Position numbers and translations under genes: made by a program | Shown here: positions 9,380 through 18,168 of the stretch, piece after piece | How positions within the stretch are numbered: position 1 is the stretch's first letter | How the letters are laid out: every line of letters starts with the position of its first letter | Notes under the pieces: generated by a model | What the model was told of the DNA's origin: nothing | Databases searched by the model: none | Seen by the model: only the letters and a program-made list of their open reading frames with translations | DNA from: Opacimonas immobilis | GTDB lineage: Bacteria > Pseudomonadota > Gammaproteobacteria > Enterobacterales > Alteromonadaceae | Reading direction: 5' to 3' | DNA length: 64,000 nucleotides | NCBI RefSeq assembly: GCF_048282545.1 | Contig: NZ_CP182485.1 | Location: forward strand, 1,488,001 to 1,552,000

Positions 9380-9931
9380 TTAAATTTTGTCAATTATAGC
9401 AAGCGCTTTTTTATAGTCCAAGATCTGTATAGATGCACGGAGCTCTTGAATGTCTTCTTCTTCCGCCTGTAATGAATTAAGCAAATGCTCTAGTTTTTCA
9501 AATGGAATGAATTGGTTTTTGGTAATGAACTCAAATAATACTGCTTTAGGATCAGCTGCAAGATCTTTAGGCAGATGTTCAACTACCTTCTTGTGAGCCG
9601 TTTCATTGATATAAAGGTTGATTTGTTTTGCAGTCTCAGCAATGAGATTAGTTAACTCATTGACATCATCAGAGCGCAAGTGCTCGTCCCGAGCAAGTGG
9701 TTCTGATTGTTTGCAAAACTCGTGTAAACGCTCCATCCCAAGGTTACCTGAAACACCTTTCAATGTGTGAATCATCAGATGTGCAGAAGTATAGTTTTGC
9801 GCCGCAATCATTGCTTTGATCTCGGACTCCGCATTTTGATAATCGTCGATAAATTTCGTTAAAAGCCGGCATAAAATGTCGTTTTTGCCACTGAGCTGTT
9901 GTTGCGCAAATTCTGAATTAAAAAATTTCAT
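9380..9931 (-). CDS. Hpt (histidine phosphotransfer) domain protein
   Basis: A 183-residue protein with an N-terminal Hpt four-helix domain (about residues 1-105). The phospho-accepting His is at residue 55 in HTLKGVSGNLG. Residues from about 110 form a second, mostly alpha-helical acidic region (PKAVLFEFITKNQF, then HLLNSLQAEEEDIQELRAS) that I do not recognise. No histidine kinase or response regulator is encoded nearby, so this is an orphan phosphorelay member. It is transcribed away from gshA. Confidence 0.82.
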   Translation of the reverse strand: MKFFNSEFAQQQLSGKNDILCRLLTKFIDDYQNAESEIKAMIAAQNYTSAHLMIHTLKGVSGNLGMERLHEFCKQSEPLARDEHLRSDDVNELTNLIAETAKQINLYINETAHKKVVEHLPKDLAADPKAVLFEFITKNQFIPFEKLEHLLNSLQAEEEDIQELRASIQILDYKKALAIIDKI

Positions 9932-10073
9932 GTCAAAACTACAAATTAGAGATGGTAAGTTGATGATAGGACAGAATCATAGAAATGCGAAATAAGATCA
10001 AGCGATTCTTTCATTCTTTTGTTATGATCACAGCATTACAAAACGTTATAATAGCGCTTAGGGAAGACCTAAA

Positions 10074-11654
10074 TTGCACTCACAACAACGCACTTTTATT
10101 GATAATTTAACATGGTTTAGTCAGCCGGCAATCGCGCGCACCTCAAGACTGATACAAAGGGGCATCGAGAGGGAGTGCCTACGTGTCACCAGCGCAGGCA
10201 AATTGTCTCAAAAAACGCATGCTAAAGAGTTGGGTTCCGCTTTAACCCATGCACATATAACCACTGATTTTGCCGAAAGTTTACTCGAGTTCATTACACC
10301 ACCAACGAGTGATATTAACACCTCATTAAAACAACTTGCTGATATCCACAAATTCACGTTAGGACAAATTGGGCAAGAACGTCTATGGCCTCTATCTATG
10401 CCATGTTTTGTCGGTACTGAAGACGATATAAAACTCGCTGAATACGGCACTTCTAATGTGGGTAAAATGAAACACACCTATCGCGTCGGCTTGAAACATC
10501 GCTATGGCTCTATGATGCAAGTTATCTCAGGTGTGCACTTTAATTTTTCCTTGCCATCGGAATTTTGGCAATTGTGGTGCGAGCAAAATAACTTACCTTT
10601 TGCACAGGATTCAATATCAAAAGGGTATTTGCATTTGATTCGCAATTATCGTCGTTTGTGTTGGATTATTCCTTATTTGTTTGGTGCGTCACCGGCAATA
10701 TGCCAGTCTTTTTTGCAAGGCAGAGAAACGCCCTATGAGTTCAAGAAGCTTGGCAAAGGAACCATATATTTACCTTATGCCACTTCGTTGCGAATGTCGG
10801 ATTTGGGGTACACGAATTCTGCTCAAGATAGTTTGAATATTTCATATAATTCATTAACCCAATATATATCTGATTTGCGCACAGCGATTAATACGCCTTC
10901 TCCAAAATATGCTCAAATCAAATCTGGAGAAGATGGTGTTTATCATCAGCTCAACAATAATGTGCTGCAAATTGAAAATGAGTTATATTCGCCGATCAGA
11001 CCCAAACAAATTACTCAATCAGGCGAAAAGCCTTCAACTGCGTTGGACAAGCGGGGAATTGAATATATTGAAGTACGTGCGCTCGATATTGATCCGTTCT
11101 CTCCAGTTGGCGTGAATGCACATCAAATACACTGGTTAGACTGTTTTTTGCTGTATTGTTTGTTATTGCCAAGTGCTGATATGAGTGCTGCAGAATACGA
11201 GCAAACTGACCGTAATTTGAAGCGCTCTGTGTTGCGTGGAAGGGAACCGGGTTTGTTATTGGAAAAAGAGGCTGAGCAAATATCCTTACATGACTGGGCG
11301 CTTGAAATAAGCGATGACTTAAAAGGAATTGCGGAAATCTTAGATAAGCAACATGCTGCGAGTGCTTACATGGAAGGCATAATGGCTCAGGAATCCAAAA
11401 TCCTGTCAGCAGATAAGACGCCGTCAGGTATTTTATTGAACACCTTGTTGGCATCTGATGTTGATAATGCTCGCTACGGTTTGCAACTTGCTGAAAAGCA
11501 TATGGAGCACTTTGCCACACACGAGTTCCAAATCTACGATACAGAGTATTTTGTGAGAATGGGCAAAGAATCGATAGACGCTCAAAGAAAAATTGAAGCT
11601 GCTGATAGTTGCGAATTTAGCGAGTTTTTGACGCAATATTTTCAATATAATTAA
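10074..11654 (+). CDS. gshA: Glutamate--cysteine ligase
   Basis: Catalyses ATP-dependent joining of glutamate and cysteine, the first step of glutathione synthesis. At 526 residues it is close to E. coli GshA (518) and belongs to the proteobacterial type 1 family (RGIERECLRV near the N-terminus, MMQVISGVHFNFS, and YIEVRALDIDPFSPVG). The start is a TTG at 10074, chosen because GGAAG at 10062-10066 sits 7 bases before it and no ATG or GTG fits the family N-terminus better. A TATAAT-like -10 lies at 10047-10052. The weak TTG start may keep expression low. Confidence 0.95.
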   Translation: MHSQQRTFIDNLTWFSQPAIARTSRLIQRGIERECLRVTSAGKLSQKTHAKELGSALTHAHITTDFAESLLEFITPPTSDINTSLKQLADIHKFTLGQIGQERLWPLSMPCFVGTEDDIKLAEYGTSNVGKMKHTYRVGLKHRYGSMMQVISGVHFNFSLPSEFWQLWCEQNNLPFAQDSISKGYLHLIRNYRRLCWIIPYLFGASPAICQSFLQGRETPYEFKKLGKGTIYLPYATSLRMSDLGYTNSAQDSLNISYNSLTQYISDLRTAINTPSPKYAQIKSGEDGVYHQLNNNVLQIENELYSPIRPKQITQSGEKPSTALDKRGIEYIEVRALDIDPFSPVGVNAHQIHWLDCFLLYCLLLPSADMSAAEYEQTDRNLKRSVLRGREPGLLLEKEAEQISLHDWALEISDDLKGIAEILDKQHAASAYMEGIMAQESKILSADKTPSGILLNTLLASDVDNARYGLQLAEKHMEHFATHEFQIYDTEYFVRMGKESIDAQRKIEAADSCEFSEFLTQYFQYN

Positions 11655-11659
11655 CGGAC

Positions 11660-11685
11660 AAAAAAAAGCCTGACCGAAGTCAGGC
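11660..11685 (-). terminator. Terminator-like hairpin acting on the minus strand, just after gshA
   Basis: A perfect 7-bp stem GCCTGAC/GTCAGGC (11668-11674 and 11679-11685) with a CGAA tetraloop. On the plus strand it is preceded by eight A and followed by GGGAATG, so it has no U-tract there. On the minus strand it is followed by eight T and is a textbook terminator. The nearest minus-strand gene upstream of it is smrB, about 930 bases away. Confidence 0.7.
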
Positions 11686-11737
11686 GGGAATGTTCCAGGG
11701 AAAACACATACTACGTATTAATAGAGTGGCTGTTTTG

Positions 11738-12361
11738 ATGAAAGTTCAAAAATTATTTAAAAAAGTATTAATTTTATTCTTTCCCTTGTTAATACTGGGC
11801 TGTACAGCGTCTCCACCCCAAAACGCAGAAAATTTATGTGAGATATTTTTCGAAAAGGATGATTGGTACGATGCTGCTGCGCAAATGCGAGACAGTTATG
11901 GCGTGCCGATCCACATACCTATGGCGATGATGTATCAGGAAAGTTCCTTTCGCGCCGACGCCAAACCGCCCAAGGATTATATTTTATGGGTGATCCCTTG
12001 GGGGAGAGTCTCTTCAGCATATGGATACTCTCAAGCCAAGACACCAACATGGCAAGATTATATTCGTGAAACGGGTAATTCAGGGGCTGATCGGGATGAT
12101 TTTGCAGACGCCATTGATTTTATGGGGTGGTTTATTAGCAAAAGTCAAAAAGTGAACGGGGTCTCAAAGTGGGATGCATACGCTCAGTATCTGAATTATC
12201 ACGAGGGCTGGGGAGGCTATCGCCGTCAGACTTATGCAAAAAAACCTTGGTTAAAGAAGGTTGCAAAACGGGTAAAAGAGCGTGCGAGTCGTTACAGTGC
12301 GCAACTCAAAACCTGTGAAGACGAGTTATCAAGAAACTGGTTCATGCGTTTATTCACCTAA
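11738..12361 (+). CDS. Lipoprotein with lytic-transglycosylase-like (SLT) domain
   Basis: A 207-residue predicted lipoprotein. From the ATG at 11738 the signal peptide ends in LLILGC with lipid-modified Cys22; the longer frame from 11690 would bury this signal, so I prefer the internal start. The domain has MMYQESSFRADA, matching the catalytic Glu region of SLT-type transglycosylases, then SSAYGYSQAKTPTWQDY and YLNYHEGWGGYRR. It would cut or bind peptidoglycan from the membrane side of the periplasm. The family is seen in marine gammaproteobacteria as an uncharacterised lipoprotein. Activity is inferred. Confidence 0.78.
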   Translation: MKVQKLFKKVLILFFPLLILGCTASPPQNAENLCEIFFEKDDWYDAAAQMRDSYGVPIHIPMAMMYQESSFRADAKPPKDYILWVIPWGRVSSAYGYSQAKTPTWQDYIRETGNSGADRDDFADAIDFMGWFISKSQKVNGVSKWDAYAQYLNYHEGWGGYRRQTYAKKPWLKKVAKRVKERASRYSAQLKTCEDELSRNWFMRLFT

Positions 12362-12365
12362 TTAT

Positions 12366-12379
12366 TTGATCAGGATCAA
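12366..12379 (+). promoter_or_regulatory. FNR-type operator, upstream copy (perfect)
   Basis: TTGATCAGGATCAA is an exact match to the FNR consensus TTGAT-N4-ATCAA. It begins 5 bases after the lipoprotein stop codon. Its centre is 51 bp upstream of the centre of the second site, about five helical turns, so both would face the same side of the DNA. Confidence 0.72.
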
Positions 12380-12416
12380 AGTTAACACTCCGTCCCATCA
12401 CGAGCAGTTCTGGCAT

Positions 12417-12430
12417 TTGATCTAGATCAT
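12417..12430 (+). promoter_or_regulatory. FNR-type operator, promoter-proximal copy
   Basis: TTGATCTAGATCAT matches TTGAT-N4-ATCAA in 9 of 10 positions. Its centre (12423.5) is about 40 bp upstream of the start point expected from the -10 at 12450-12455, the spacing of class II FNR-activated promoters. Confidence 0.7.
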
Positions 12431-12449
12431 TCCACCTTTGCCACCGGCA

Positions 12450-12455
12450 TATAAA
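12450..12455 (+). promoter_or_regulatory. -10 element of the FNR-type promoter
   Basis: TATAAA lies 35 bases before the small ORF at 12490, with no good -35 hexamer; the FNR site occupies that place. This is what an activator-dependent promoter would look like. Confidence 0.55.
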
Positions 12456-12489
12456 ATGACCTTAGATAGTTTATTTTTTGAGGTGATAT

Positions 12490-12615
12490 ATGATTGATTT
12501 ATTACTGACAGATCCAGTGGCTTGGGGTTCTGTATTAGGAATTTTTATCGTGGTAGTAATGTGTTTGTACTATGCGTATATGTTCATTCACAACTCTGCA
12601 GATGAGAGTAAATAA
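12490..12615 (+). CDS. Small single-pass membrane protein, DUF3149-like (41 aa)
   Basis: A 41-residue protein (begins MIDLLLTDPVAWGS, then LGIFIVVVMCLYYAYMFI, ends HNSADESK). It has one transmembrane helix at about residues 15-33 and a short charged tail. A strong Shine-Dalgarno (GAGGTGA, 12480-12486) precedes the ATG. The TDPVAWGS start and overall form recall the DUF3149 family of about 40-residue gammaproteobacterial proteins (from memory). The function is unknown. Two FNR-type sites upstream suggest expression under low oxygen. It ends at the base before the smrB stop, in convergent orientation. Confidence 0.78.
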   Translation: MIDLLLTDPVAWGSVLGIFIVVVMCLYYAYMFIHNSADESK

Positions 12616-13140
12616 TCAACGTCTGACCCATTCATCTGGAATATCCATTAGCACTAAGATGCACGCAGAGCCACCATACTGTTTGGGGGCTTGGCAGAAT
12701 CCAATGATATCGGGATGCTGTACTAGGTAATGTGGAATTTTTTGTTTCAGAATACCTTGGCCGTGACCGTGCATAATGGCCACGCATAACTCGTTATGCT
12801 GTTTGGCGTCATACAGCAGTTCAAGGAGGACACGCTTCGCTTGTTGTTGGGTCAAACCATGCAAATCCGCTTCGACGTCTGGCGGAAATTCTCCTTTTCG
12901 TAATTGTTTGATTTTACTGTGATTATTCTTGTCGCCACGGTACCAAAATAGTTGTTCATTATCGCCAAAATGCGCTTCGTACATATCAGAAAATTCGACT
13001 TCTGCAGTGCTACGGGACTGTTTTTCAGCAATAAATTGGCGTTTCGTTTTGACGTTTCGGCGAGGTGGGATCTTGTCCTGCTCCAGTGGCTTAACATCAC
13101 TAAACAGGTATTTAAAATCCATATTGTCATCGTCGGTCAT
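12616..13140 (-). CDS. smrB: Smr-domain endonuclease SmrB (ribosome rescue)
   Basis: SmrB cleaves mRNA between collided ribosomes to start rescue. The 174-residue protein has a basic N-terminal extension (PPRRNVKTKRQ) and a C-terminal Smr domain with ADLHGLTQQQAK and the IMHGHGQGIL loop, followed by QYGGSACILVLM. It is divergent from prmB as in E. coli (yfcN/prmB). An alternative start is the second Met (13122). No terminator is seen between its stop and the convergent small gene. Confidence 0.93.
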   Translation of the reverse strand: MTDDDNMDFKYLFSDVKPLEQDKIPPRRNVKTKRQFIAEKQSRSTAEVEFSDMYEAHFGDNEQLFWYRGDKNNHSKIKQLRKGEFPPDVEADLHGLTQQQAKRVLLELLYDAKQHNELCVAIMHGHGQGILKQKIPHYLVQHPDIIGFCQAPKQYGGSACILVLMDIPDEWVRR

Positions 13141-13232
13141 AATTGCTCAATATCCACTGTAAAAATAAAAATGCTCCAAGCGCTTATTTTTAGTATTATA
13201 TACCCACGCAAATTATCCACAAGCAAGATACA

Positions 13233-14162
13233 GTGAAAACATCCTCCATCCCATTATTTGTCGATATCGTATCAGATCTGCACACTATGCTAGACTGGAC
13301 TCGTTTCGCTACGACTCAGATGCACCAAGCGGATCTATTTTTTGGGCATGGCACCGATAACGCATGGGACGAATCTGTCGTTTTGGTCAGTCATTGTCTT
13401 TCTTTGCCCGCAGATCTTGCGCAAAAGACGTCAGACATGTTGTTTCAGTCTCGCTTGACCAGCTTTGAAAAAGCCAATATTTACGACTTGTTAGAAAAAC
13501 GAATCGAGTCTCGAGAGCCGTTACCGTATCTAACCAATCAGGCTTGGTTTTGTGGGTTGCCATTTTACACAGACAAACGAGTTTTGATCCCACGCTCGCC
13601 TATTGCTGAATTGATTCAAGATGGATTCAGTTCGTGGTTAACTCAGCCGCCGCAACTCATAATGGACTTATGCACAGGAGGGGGCTGCATTGCTATCGCA
13701 ATGGCGTATGCTTTCCCTAGCGCACAAGTCGATGCTTTGGACATATCTGAAGACGCATTAGCTGTTGCCAATGAGAATATCCTAGCACACGGCCTTGAAG
13801 AGCGAGTCTTTGCGATTCAGTCGGATGTTTACAGTAGTGTTCAAGGGCAAAAATACGACCTTATCGTAGCGAATCCTCCTTATGTAGATGCGGAGGATAT
13901 GGCTGATCTACCACAAGAATTTTTGCATGAGCCCGCTCTTGCTTTGGCAGCCGGTGACGATGGGTTAGATATTGTGGAAACTATTTTAAGGCAAGCAACT
14001 CAACATCTGACACCACAAGGGTGGTTGTTTGTTGAAGTAGGGAATTCTTTAGTTCATATGGAACAACGCTTTCCAGGTTTGGAGGTGGAGTGGATTGAGT
14101 TTGCCAACGGTGGAGACGGAGTCTTTGCGGTACCATTTGAAACACTCAATGCGTATTTTTAA
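13233..14162 (+). CDS. prmB: Ribosomal protein L3 N5-glutamine methyltransferase
   Basis: Methylates a glutamine of ribosomal protein L3 with S-adenosylmethionine. The 309-residue protein has an N-terminal helical region with FGHGTDNAWDESV and a Rossmann domain with the SAM loop DLCTGGGCIAIAMA and the NPPY motif (IVANPPYVDAEDM) that holds the target glutamine. The start is a GTG at 13233. It lies upstream of aroC, the same order as in E. coli. Confidence 0.95.
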   Translation: MKTSSIPLFVDIVSDLHTMLDWTRFATTQMHQADLFFGHGTDNAWDESVVLVSHCLSLPADLAQKTSDMLFQSRLTSFEKANIYDLLEKRIESREPLPYLTNQAWFCGLPFYTDKRVLIPRSPIAELIQDGFSSWLTQPPQLIMDLCTGGGCIAIAMAYAFPSAQVDALDISEDALAVANENILAHGLEERVFAIQSDVYSSVQGQKYDLIVANPPYVDAEDMADLPQEFLHEPALALAAGDDGLDIVETILRQATQHLTPQGWLFVEVGNSLVHMEQRFPGLEVEWIEFANGGDGVFAVPFETLNAYF

Positions 14163-14230
14163 GGCGTTATTACAAAGTTGTATAAGCGTCCTCGCATTAC
14201 ATAACAGAATAATATAGATAGGTGACAACA

Positions 14231-15331
14231 GTGGCTGGTAACAGTTTTGGACAATTATTTAGAGTAACAACGTTTGGTGAGAGTCATGGCATTGCCATTG
14301 GTGGTGTGGTAGATGGTGTGCCACCAGGGTTAGAACTTTCTGAGGCGGATTTACAAGGGGATTTGGATCGTCGCAAGCCAGGTACATCTCGCTATACAAC
14401 GGCTCGTCGTGAAGACGATGAGGTGCAAATTTTATCAGGTGTGTTTGAAGGCGTGACGACTGGCTGTAGCATCGGTTTATTGATCAAAAATAAAGATCAG
14501 CGCAGTCAAGATTACTCCAAAATCGCCGATCGTTTTCGTCCTGGCCACGCCGATTATACCTATCAGCAAAAATATGGTACTCGAGATTACCGTGGGGGAG
14601 GCCGTTCATCGGCACGTGAAACAGCGATTCGAGTTGCGGCTGGCGGTATTGCCAAAAAGTATCTCAAGCAGGTTTTTGGTATTGAGGTGCATGGCTATTT
14701 GTCACAACTTGGTCCAGTGGCAATCGAAACTGTTGATCATACAATTACAAACACGAATCCGTTCTTCTGTCCCGATGCGTCCAAACTCGATGCACTGGAT
14801 CAATACATGCGTGATCTCAAAAAATCAGGTGATTCTATTGGTGCTAAAGTCTCTGTGCAAATTACCAATATGCCAGTGGGATTGGGTGAACCTGTATTTG
14901 ATCGATTAGATGCTGATTTGGCGCATGCCATGATGGGTATAAATGCAGTTAAAGGTGTTGAGATTGGTGATGGCTTTGGCGTCGTCACGCAAAAGGGCAG
15001 TGAGCATCGCGACACGTTGACGCCTGATGGATTTGCTTCTAATCATTCAGGTGGTGTACTAGGAGGTATTTCAACAGGACAAGATGTGTTGGTTCATATG
15101 GCACTTAAGCCTACCTCCAGCATTACTGTGCCTGGAGAAACGATTACTATAAATGGTGAAAAAACAGACGTTATCACCAAGGGAAGGCATGATCCTTGTG
15201 TCGGTATTCGAGCAGTACCCATTGCTGAAGCGATGGCTGCCATTGTCATCATGGACCATGTGCTAAGACATCGTGCACAAAACGCAGATGTGCAATCACA
15301 GACGCCTGTGATCCCAGGCGCCATCAAGTAA
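14231..15331 (+). CDS. aroC: Chorismate synthase
   Basis: Makes chorismate from EPSP with reduced FMN, the last step of the shikimate pathway. I choose the GTG at 14231 (MAGNSFGQLFRVTTFGESHG, 366 residues) over the GTG at 14222, because it matches the E. coli N-terminus and because AGGTG at 14219-14223 is then well placed as its ribosome binding site. Family signatures include FRPGHADYTYQQKYGTRDYR, GGRSSARETA and RHDPCVGIRAVPIAEAM. The stop abuts the convergent spoVR stop with no gap. Confidence 0.96.
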   Translation: MAGNSFGQLFRVTTFGESHGIAIGGVVDGVPPGLELSEADLQGDLDRRKPGTSRYTTARREDDEVQILSGVFEGVTTGCSIGLLIKNKDQRSQDYSKIADRFRPGHADYTYQQKYGTRDYRGGGRSSARETAIRVAAGGIAKKYLKQVFGIEVHGYLSQLGPVAIETVDHTITNTNPFFCPDASKLDALDQYMRDLKKSGDSIGAKVSVQITNMPVGLGEPVFDRLDADLAHAMMGINAVKGVEIGDGFGVVTQKGSEHRDTLTPDGFASNHSGGVLGGISTGQDVLVHMALKPTSSITVPGETITINGEKTDVITKGRHDPCVGIRAVPIAEAMAAIVIMDHVLRHRAQNADVQSQTPVIPGAIK

Positions 15332-16861
15332 TTACTGAGAGTATTCGCTGGGACATCGCCCAATGGTGGCGATGGTTCCATCGTCATTCAACTGTTCGAG
15401 TTTGACATCAAAGCCCCACAATCGGTGCAGGTGTTTCAACACCTCATGTCGAGATTTAGCTAACGGTATACTGTTATGAGGGACATAGCGTAACGTTAAA
15501 GATCTATCCCCTCTTACATTCACATTATGCACTTGAATATTAGGTTCAAGATTACTCAAGTTATATTGAGCTGAGAGTTTCTCTCGAATTTTGCGATAGC
15601 CGGACTCATTGTGGATTGCCGAAACTTCCACATAGTCGTTCTTAACATCATCATTGATAGCGAAAAACTTGAAATCTCGCATTACTTTGGGGGACAAAAA
15701 CTGACTGATAAACGACTCGTCTTTGAAGTTATGCATTGCAAAATGCACAGTCTCAAGCCAATCTTTGCCCGCTACGTCAGGTAGGAATTCATAATCCTCA
15801 GGGGTAGGATCTGTGCACATTCGTTTGATATCCATAAACATAGCAAAGCCTAGTGCATAAGGATTGATCCCAGAGTAATAGGGGGAATTATAATTTGGTT
15901 GAGCGACGACTGATGTATGCGAGTGTAAAAACTCCATAATGAAACTGTCACTGACTTTACCTTCATCGTACAAGTGATTCAAAATATGATAATGCCAGAA
16001 ACAGGCCCAACCTTCGTTCATGACTTGAGTTTGTTTTTGCGGGTAAAAATACTGAGATACTTTACGTACAATGCGCACTAATTCCCGTTGCCAAGATTCA
16101 AGTAAAGGGGCTTTTTTCTCAATGAAGTACAAAAGGTTCTCTTGAGGCTCGGGAGGAAAACGCACTTCGTCTACTTTTTCGGCTTTTTTACTCTTTGGTA
16201 GGGTGCGCCATAAATCGTTTACTTGGCTTTGCAAGTACTCGGCTCTTTCGTTTTGTCGTGCGATCTCATCAGCAATAGATATTTTGGCTGGACGTTTGTA
16301 TCGGTCCACACCGTAATTCATTAAAGCATGACAGGAATCAAGAATATCTTCGACAGCCGATACTCCGTGTTTTTGCTCACATTGTGCGACATAATTTTTG
16401 GCAAACACTAAATAATCGATAATCGAAGAGGCATCAGTCCATGTCTGAAAAAGGTAATTGCCTTTGAAAAACGAATTATGCCCATAACATGCATGTGCCA
16501 TAACAAGTGCTTGCATGGTTATGGTATTTTCTTCCATCAAGTATGCAATACATGGGTCAGAATTTATGACAATTTCGTAGGCTAAGCCCATTTGCCCCCG
16601 GCGATACCCTTGTTCGGTGGAAATAAACTTCTTACCGAATGACCAATGGGTGTAATTTAAAGGCATACCAATGCTGGCATAGGCGTCCATCATCTGCTCA
16701 GCAGTAATGATTTCGATTTGGTTCGGGTAGGTGTCGAGTTTGTAGATTTTAGCAACCCGGTCGATTTCTTTTTCGTAATCGGCCAGTAATTCAAAACTCC
16801 AATCTGGACCGTCACTTAGCCTATCTGATTTAGAGCGTTTCAGTTCGTCTAATGGCATCAT
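15332..16861 (-). CDS. ycgB: SpoVR family protein (YcgB)
   Basis: A 509-residue cytosolic protein of the SpoVR/YcgB family, which includes Bacillus SpoVR, needed for spore cortex formation. The biochemical function is unknown. Recognisable family segments are GWACFWHYHILNHLYDEG, YYSGINPYALGFAMF and the C-terminal LTLRYVPHNSIPL. It is the last gene of the yeaG-yeaH-ycgB unit. Its ATG overlaps the yeaH stop by 4 bases, so translation is coupled. This three-gene set is widely conserved and linked to stationary phase and starvation in enterobacteria. Confidence 0.93.
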   Translation of the reverse strand: MMPLDELKRSKSDRLSDGPDWSFELLADYEKEIDRVAKIYKLDTYPNQIEIITAEQMMDAYASIGMPLNYTHWSFGKKFISTEQGYRRGQMGLAYEIVINSDPCIAYLMEENTITMQALVMAHACYGHNSFFKGNYLFQTWTDASSIIDYLVFAKNYVAQCEQKHGVSAVEDILDSCHALMNYGVDRYKRPAKISIADEIARQNERAEYLQSQVNDLWRTLPKSKKAEKVDEVRFPPEPQENLLYFIEKKAPLLESWQRELVRIVRKVSQYFYPQKQTQVMNEGWACFWHYHILNHLYDEGKVSDSFIMEFLHSHTSVVAQPNYNSPYYSGINPYALGFAMFMDIKRMCTDPTPEDYEFLPDVAGKDWLETVHFAMHNFKDESFISQFLSPKVMRDFKFFAINDDVKNDYVEVSAIHNESGYRKIREKLSAQYNLSNLEPNIQVHNVNVRGDRSLTLRYVPHNSIPLAKSRHEVLKHLHRLWGFDVKLEQLNDDGTIATIGRCPSEYSQ

Positions 16862-18165
16862 AATTCTCCAGCTCCAGCGGTACCTGTGGCTTTGCGTTCA
16901 GCTTCTTTTTTGAACAATTCTCTAAAGATGGGAAAAATATCTTTTTCTTCTTGGATATGCTTCATCGCAAAATTACTGTACTCATTGGCCACCATCTCGT
17001 ACTCACGCCATAAGCTTTGATGTTGACGTTGCGAGATCTCAATGTAGGCGTAATAACGTGTTATTGGCAACAACTGTTCACGTAATATCTTACTGCACGC
17101 AGGGGAGTCATCTGCCCAGTTGTCTCCGTCAGACGCTTGGGCTGCGTACACATTCCATTCACCAGCAGCATAGCGCTCAGATACGATTCCATGCATCATT
17201 TTGAGTGCACTCGACACAATCGTACCGCCCGTTTCTTGGGAGTAAAAAAACTCCTGTTCATCGACTTCTTTGGCTTGTGTATGATGGCGAATATAGACTA
17301 CCTCGACGTCTTTATAATTCCGAGTCAAAAACAAGTACAACAAAATATAAAAGCGTTTCGCCATATCTTTAGTTGCTTGATCCATAGATCCTGATACATC
17401 CATCAAACAGAACATGACCGCTTTTGAAGTAGGAATAGGCCGCTTATCATAATTTTTGAATCGCAAGTCAAAGGTATCGATAAAAGGCACGCGTTTGATA
17501 CGAGCTTTCAATTCTGCAATTTCAGTTTCTAGCGCTTGAACTTTTAAAGTATCTGGTACTGGCTCACAGAGTCGCTCAGCTAATTCAATTTCGCATTCTG
17601 CAAGGCGACGTTTCTTGCCTGCAGATAACGCAATACGCCTGGCCACTGAACCTTTAAGTGAGCGAACTATATCAAGATTTGCGGGTACGCCATCGGTTTG
17701 AAATCCAGCGCGGTAGGTTTCATACTGAATGACCTTATTGTGTTGGGTTTTTTTCAGATTAGGTAATGCGAGATCGTCGAATAACAAATCCAAATATTCA
17801 TCTTTTGAGATTTGAAATGAAAACTGATCTTCGCCTTCACCTGAATCAGAAGCGTCACCTTCGCCACTGCCTCCACCACCTTCGCCCCCTTCAGGGCGAG
17901 GAATGCGGTCACCTTGGTTAAACTGATCATTCCCAGGATGGACCATATCTCGAATCCCGCCCTTATCGGTATGAAATATGGGCTCTGAAACATCTCTAGA
18001 CGGAATAGAGATGCTTTCACCAGTCTCTAAATCGGTAACACTGCGTTGGCCGACTGCATCAGACACCGAGCGTTTTATTTGTTGCTTATAGCGACGCAGA
18101 AAACGCTGGCGGTTGACTGTACTTTTACCTTTGCCGTTAAGACGGCGGTCAATAAAATGCGCCAT
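16858..18165 (-). CDS. yeaH: YeaH/UPF0229 (DUF444) von Willebrand-like protein
   Basis: A 435-residue DUF444 protein. A glycine-rich linker (EGGEGGGGSGEGDASDSGEG) lies near residues 90-110. A von Willebrand A-like region begins at CLMDVSGSMDQATKDMAKRF, with the metal-binding DxSxS pattern. It is probably a partner of the YeaG/PrkA kinase. It sits between prkA (3-base gap) and spoVR (4-base overlap) in one operon. Confidence 0.93.
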   Translation of the reverse strand: MAHFIDRRLNGKGKSTVNRQRFLRRYKQQIKRSVSDAVGQRSVTDLETGESISIPSRDVSEPIFHTDKGGIRDMVHPGNDQFNQGDRIPRPEGGEGGGGSGEGDASDSGEGEDQFSFQISKDEYLDLLFDDLALPNLKKTQHNKVIQYETYRAGFQTDGVPANLDIVRSLKGSVARRIALSAGKKRRLAECEIELAERLCEPVPDTLKVQALETEIAELKARIKRVPFIDTFDLRFKNYDKRPIPTSKAVMFCLMDVSGSMDQATKDMAKRFYILLYLFLTRNYKDVEVVYIRHHTQAKEVDEQEFFYSQETGGTIVSSALKMMHGIVSERYAAGEWNVYAAQASDGDNWADDSPACSKILREQLLPITRYYAYIEISQRQHQSLWREYEMVANEYSNFAMKHIQEEKDIFPIFRELFKKEAERKATGTAGAGEL

Positions 18166-18168
18166 GGG

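Noticed and set aside
13213..13221. Single TTATCCACA DnaA box before prmB
   Set aside because: One isolated 9-mer is expected by chance over 64 kb and has no partner sites.
15302..15322. CGCCTG/CAGGCG hairpin at the end of aroC
   Set aside because: No T-run follows on either strand, so it is not an intrinsic terminator.
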